Below are positions 32,375 through 32,832 of a stretch of DNA of 32,832 nucleotides, one piece after another (within the stretch, counting starts at the first letter, position 1; each line of letters opens with the position of its first letter). Location: NCBI GenBank assembly GCA_937921595.1, contig CAKZTD010000259.1:1-32832 (forward strand), given 5' to 3'. The stretch is from an uncultured Saprospiraceae bacterium. Lineage in GTDB: Bacteria; Bacteroidota; Bacteroidia; Chitinophagales; Saprospiraceae. Below the pieces are notes generated by a model, which saw nothing but the letters and a program-made list of their open reading frames with translations, did not search any database and had not been told where the DNA came from. The position numbers were made by a program, and so were the translations under genes.

Positions 32375-32832
32375 TTATTTCTTCTTCTTCTTTCTTGAAG
32401 TCGTTGGCTTCGTTTTCGTTTCCACTCTTTTGACGATCTTCTCTGGCTCTGGTTCATCCATCTTTTGTTTTAAAAAGTAACCAATGTAAGCCAATAAACC
32501 AAGGATAATTAAAAGCGAACAAATCAAAGATAGCGTCGAACCAATCGCATAAGAACGTGGTTCAAATTTAAATTCAATGGTATGCTTTCCTGAAGGAACT
32601 CGCAAACCTCTCAACACATAATTCACACGTATATGATCAACTAATGCTCCATCGACATAAGCATTCCATCCTTTATCAGGACCATACCATACTTCCGAAA
32701 ATACGGCCAACTGATCGCTGTTCGTGTTAGAAGCATAAGTCAGGTGATTTGGTTTATAACTCGACAATTGGATGATTCCATTTTTACTAATATTCAAACC
32801 AGCTAAATTATCCGCAAATTCTTTATGAACTA
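32375..32832 (-). CDS. YfhO-like membrane protein, 5' end outside the window
   Basis: The frame is open to the window edge, so only the C-terminal 151 residues are visible. The segment EVWYGPDKGWNAYVDGALVD, VNYVLRGLRVPSGKHTIEFKFEP is typical of the C-terminal beta domain of bacterial YfhO proteins. A transmembrane helix follows (SLICSLLIILGLLAYIGYF), then a charged Lys-rich tail. YfhO proteins are multi-membrane-spanning proteins linked to glycan modification. The glycosyltransferase gene starts 14 bp downstream, so they probably form one unit. Confidence 0.85.
   Translation of the reverse strand, partial: VHKEFADNLAGLNISKNGIIQLSSYKPNHLTYASNTNSDQLAVFSEVWYGPDKGWNAYVDGALVDHIRVNYVLRGLRVPSGKHTIEFKFEPRSYAIGSTLSLICSLLIILGLLAYIGYFLKQKMDEPEPEKIVKRVETKTKPTTSRKKKKK

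Overview
The window looks like a chromosomal segment of a low-GC member of the Bacteroidota. The reasons are: promoters of the form TTG-N19/20-TAnnTTTG; almost no Shine-Dalgarno sequences; a TPR sensor kinase of the LytS type with a LytTR regulator; an HU-CCDC81/SPOR protein; and an ArsR/DUF6428 pair. I cannot place it to genus. A Saprospirales- or Cytophagales-like marine or environmental bacterium is plausible, but this is inference.

Left part (1-4258, minus strand): a signalling locus. A LytTR response regulator (3139-3912) and a soluble TPR histidine kinase (730-2646) flank a 50-residue peptide gene (2725-2877) with a double-glycine leader-like motif. The peptide gene has its own promoter, and a strong terminator separates it from the kinase. 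Downstream of the kinase (1-630) there are duplicated hairpin/start-codon-like repeats and a second promoter that resembles the peptide promoter.

Middle (4259-18270): mostly housekeeping and accessory genes. These are a voltage-gated-type K+ channel, a DoxX-like protein, a large FAD protein, two paralogous secreted proteins, kdsA (Kdo synthesis), a methyltransferase, a VanW protein, a SPOR protein, a small ArsR-controlled arsenic locus with two matching operators, a ferredoxin with its NAD(P)H reductase, an enoyl-CoA hydratase and a Wzx-type flippase.

Right part (18717-31195, plus strand): one long surface-glycan operon. pseB, pseC, pseF, pseG and pseI give a pseudaminic acid pathway, but no PseH acetyltransferase is present. 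In the middle of the operon, between pseG and pseI, sit comA (phosphosulfolactate synthase), an ATP-grasp ligase and comB (phosphosulfolactate phosphatase). The simplest reading is that the cell makes sulfolactate and the ligase amide-links it to the amino sugar in place of the acetyl group, giving a sulfonated nonulosonic acid. Two methyltransferases and two glycosyltransferases follow. A family 2 glycosyltransferase and the end of a YfhO-like membrane protein close the window on the minus strand.

A family of about 210-bp MITE-like elements with terminal inverted repeats is scattered through the intergenic regions. There are three complete and two degenerate copies, and one has a clear flanking direct repeat.
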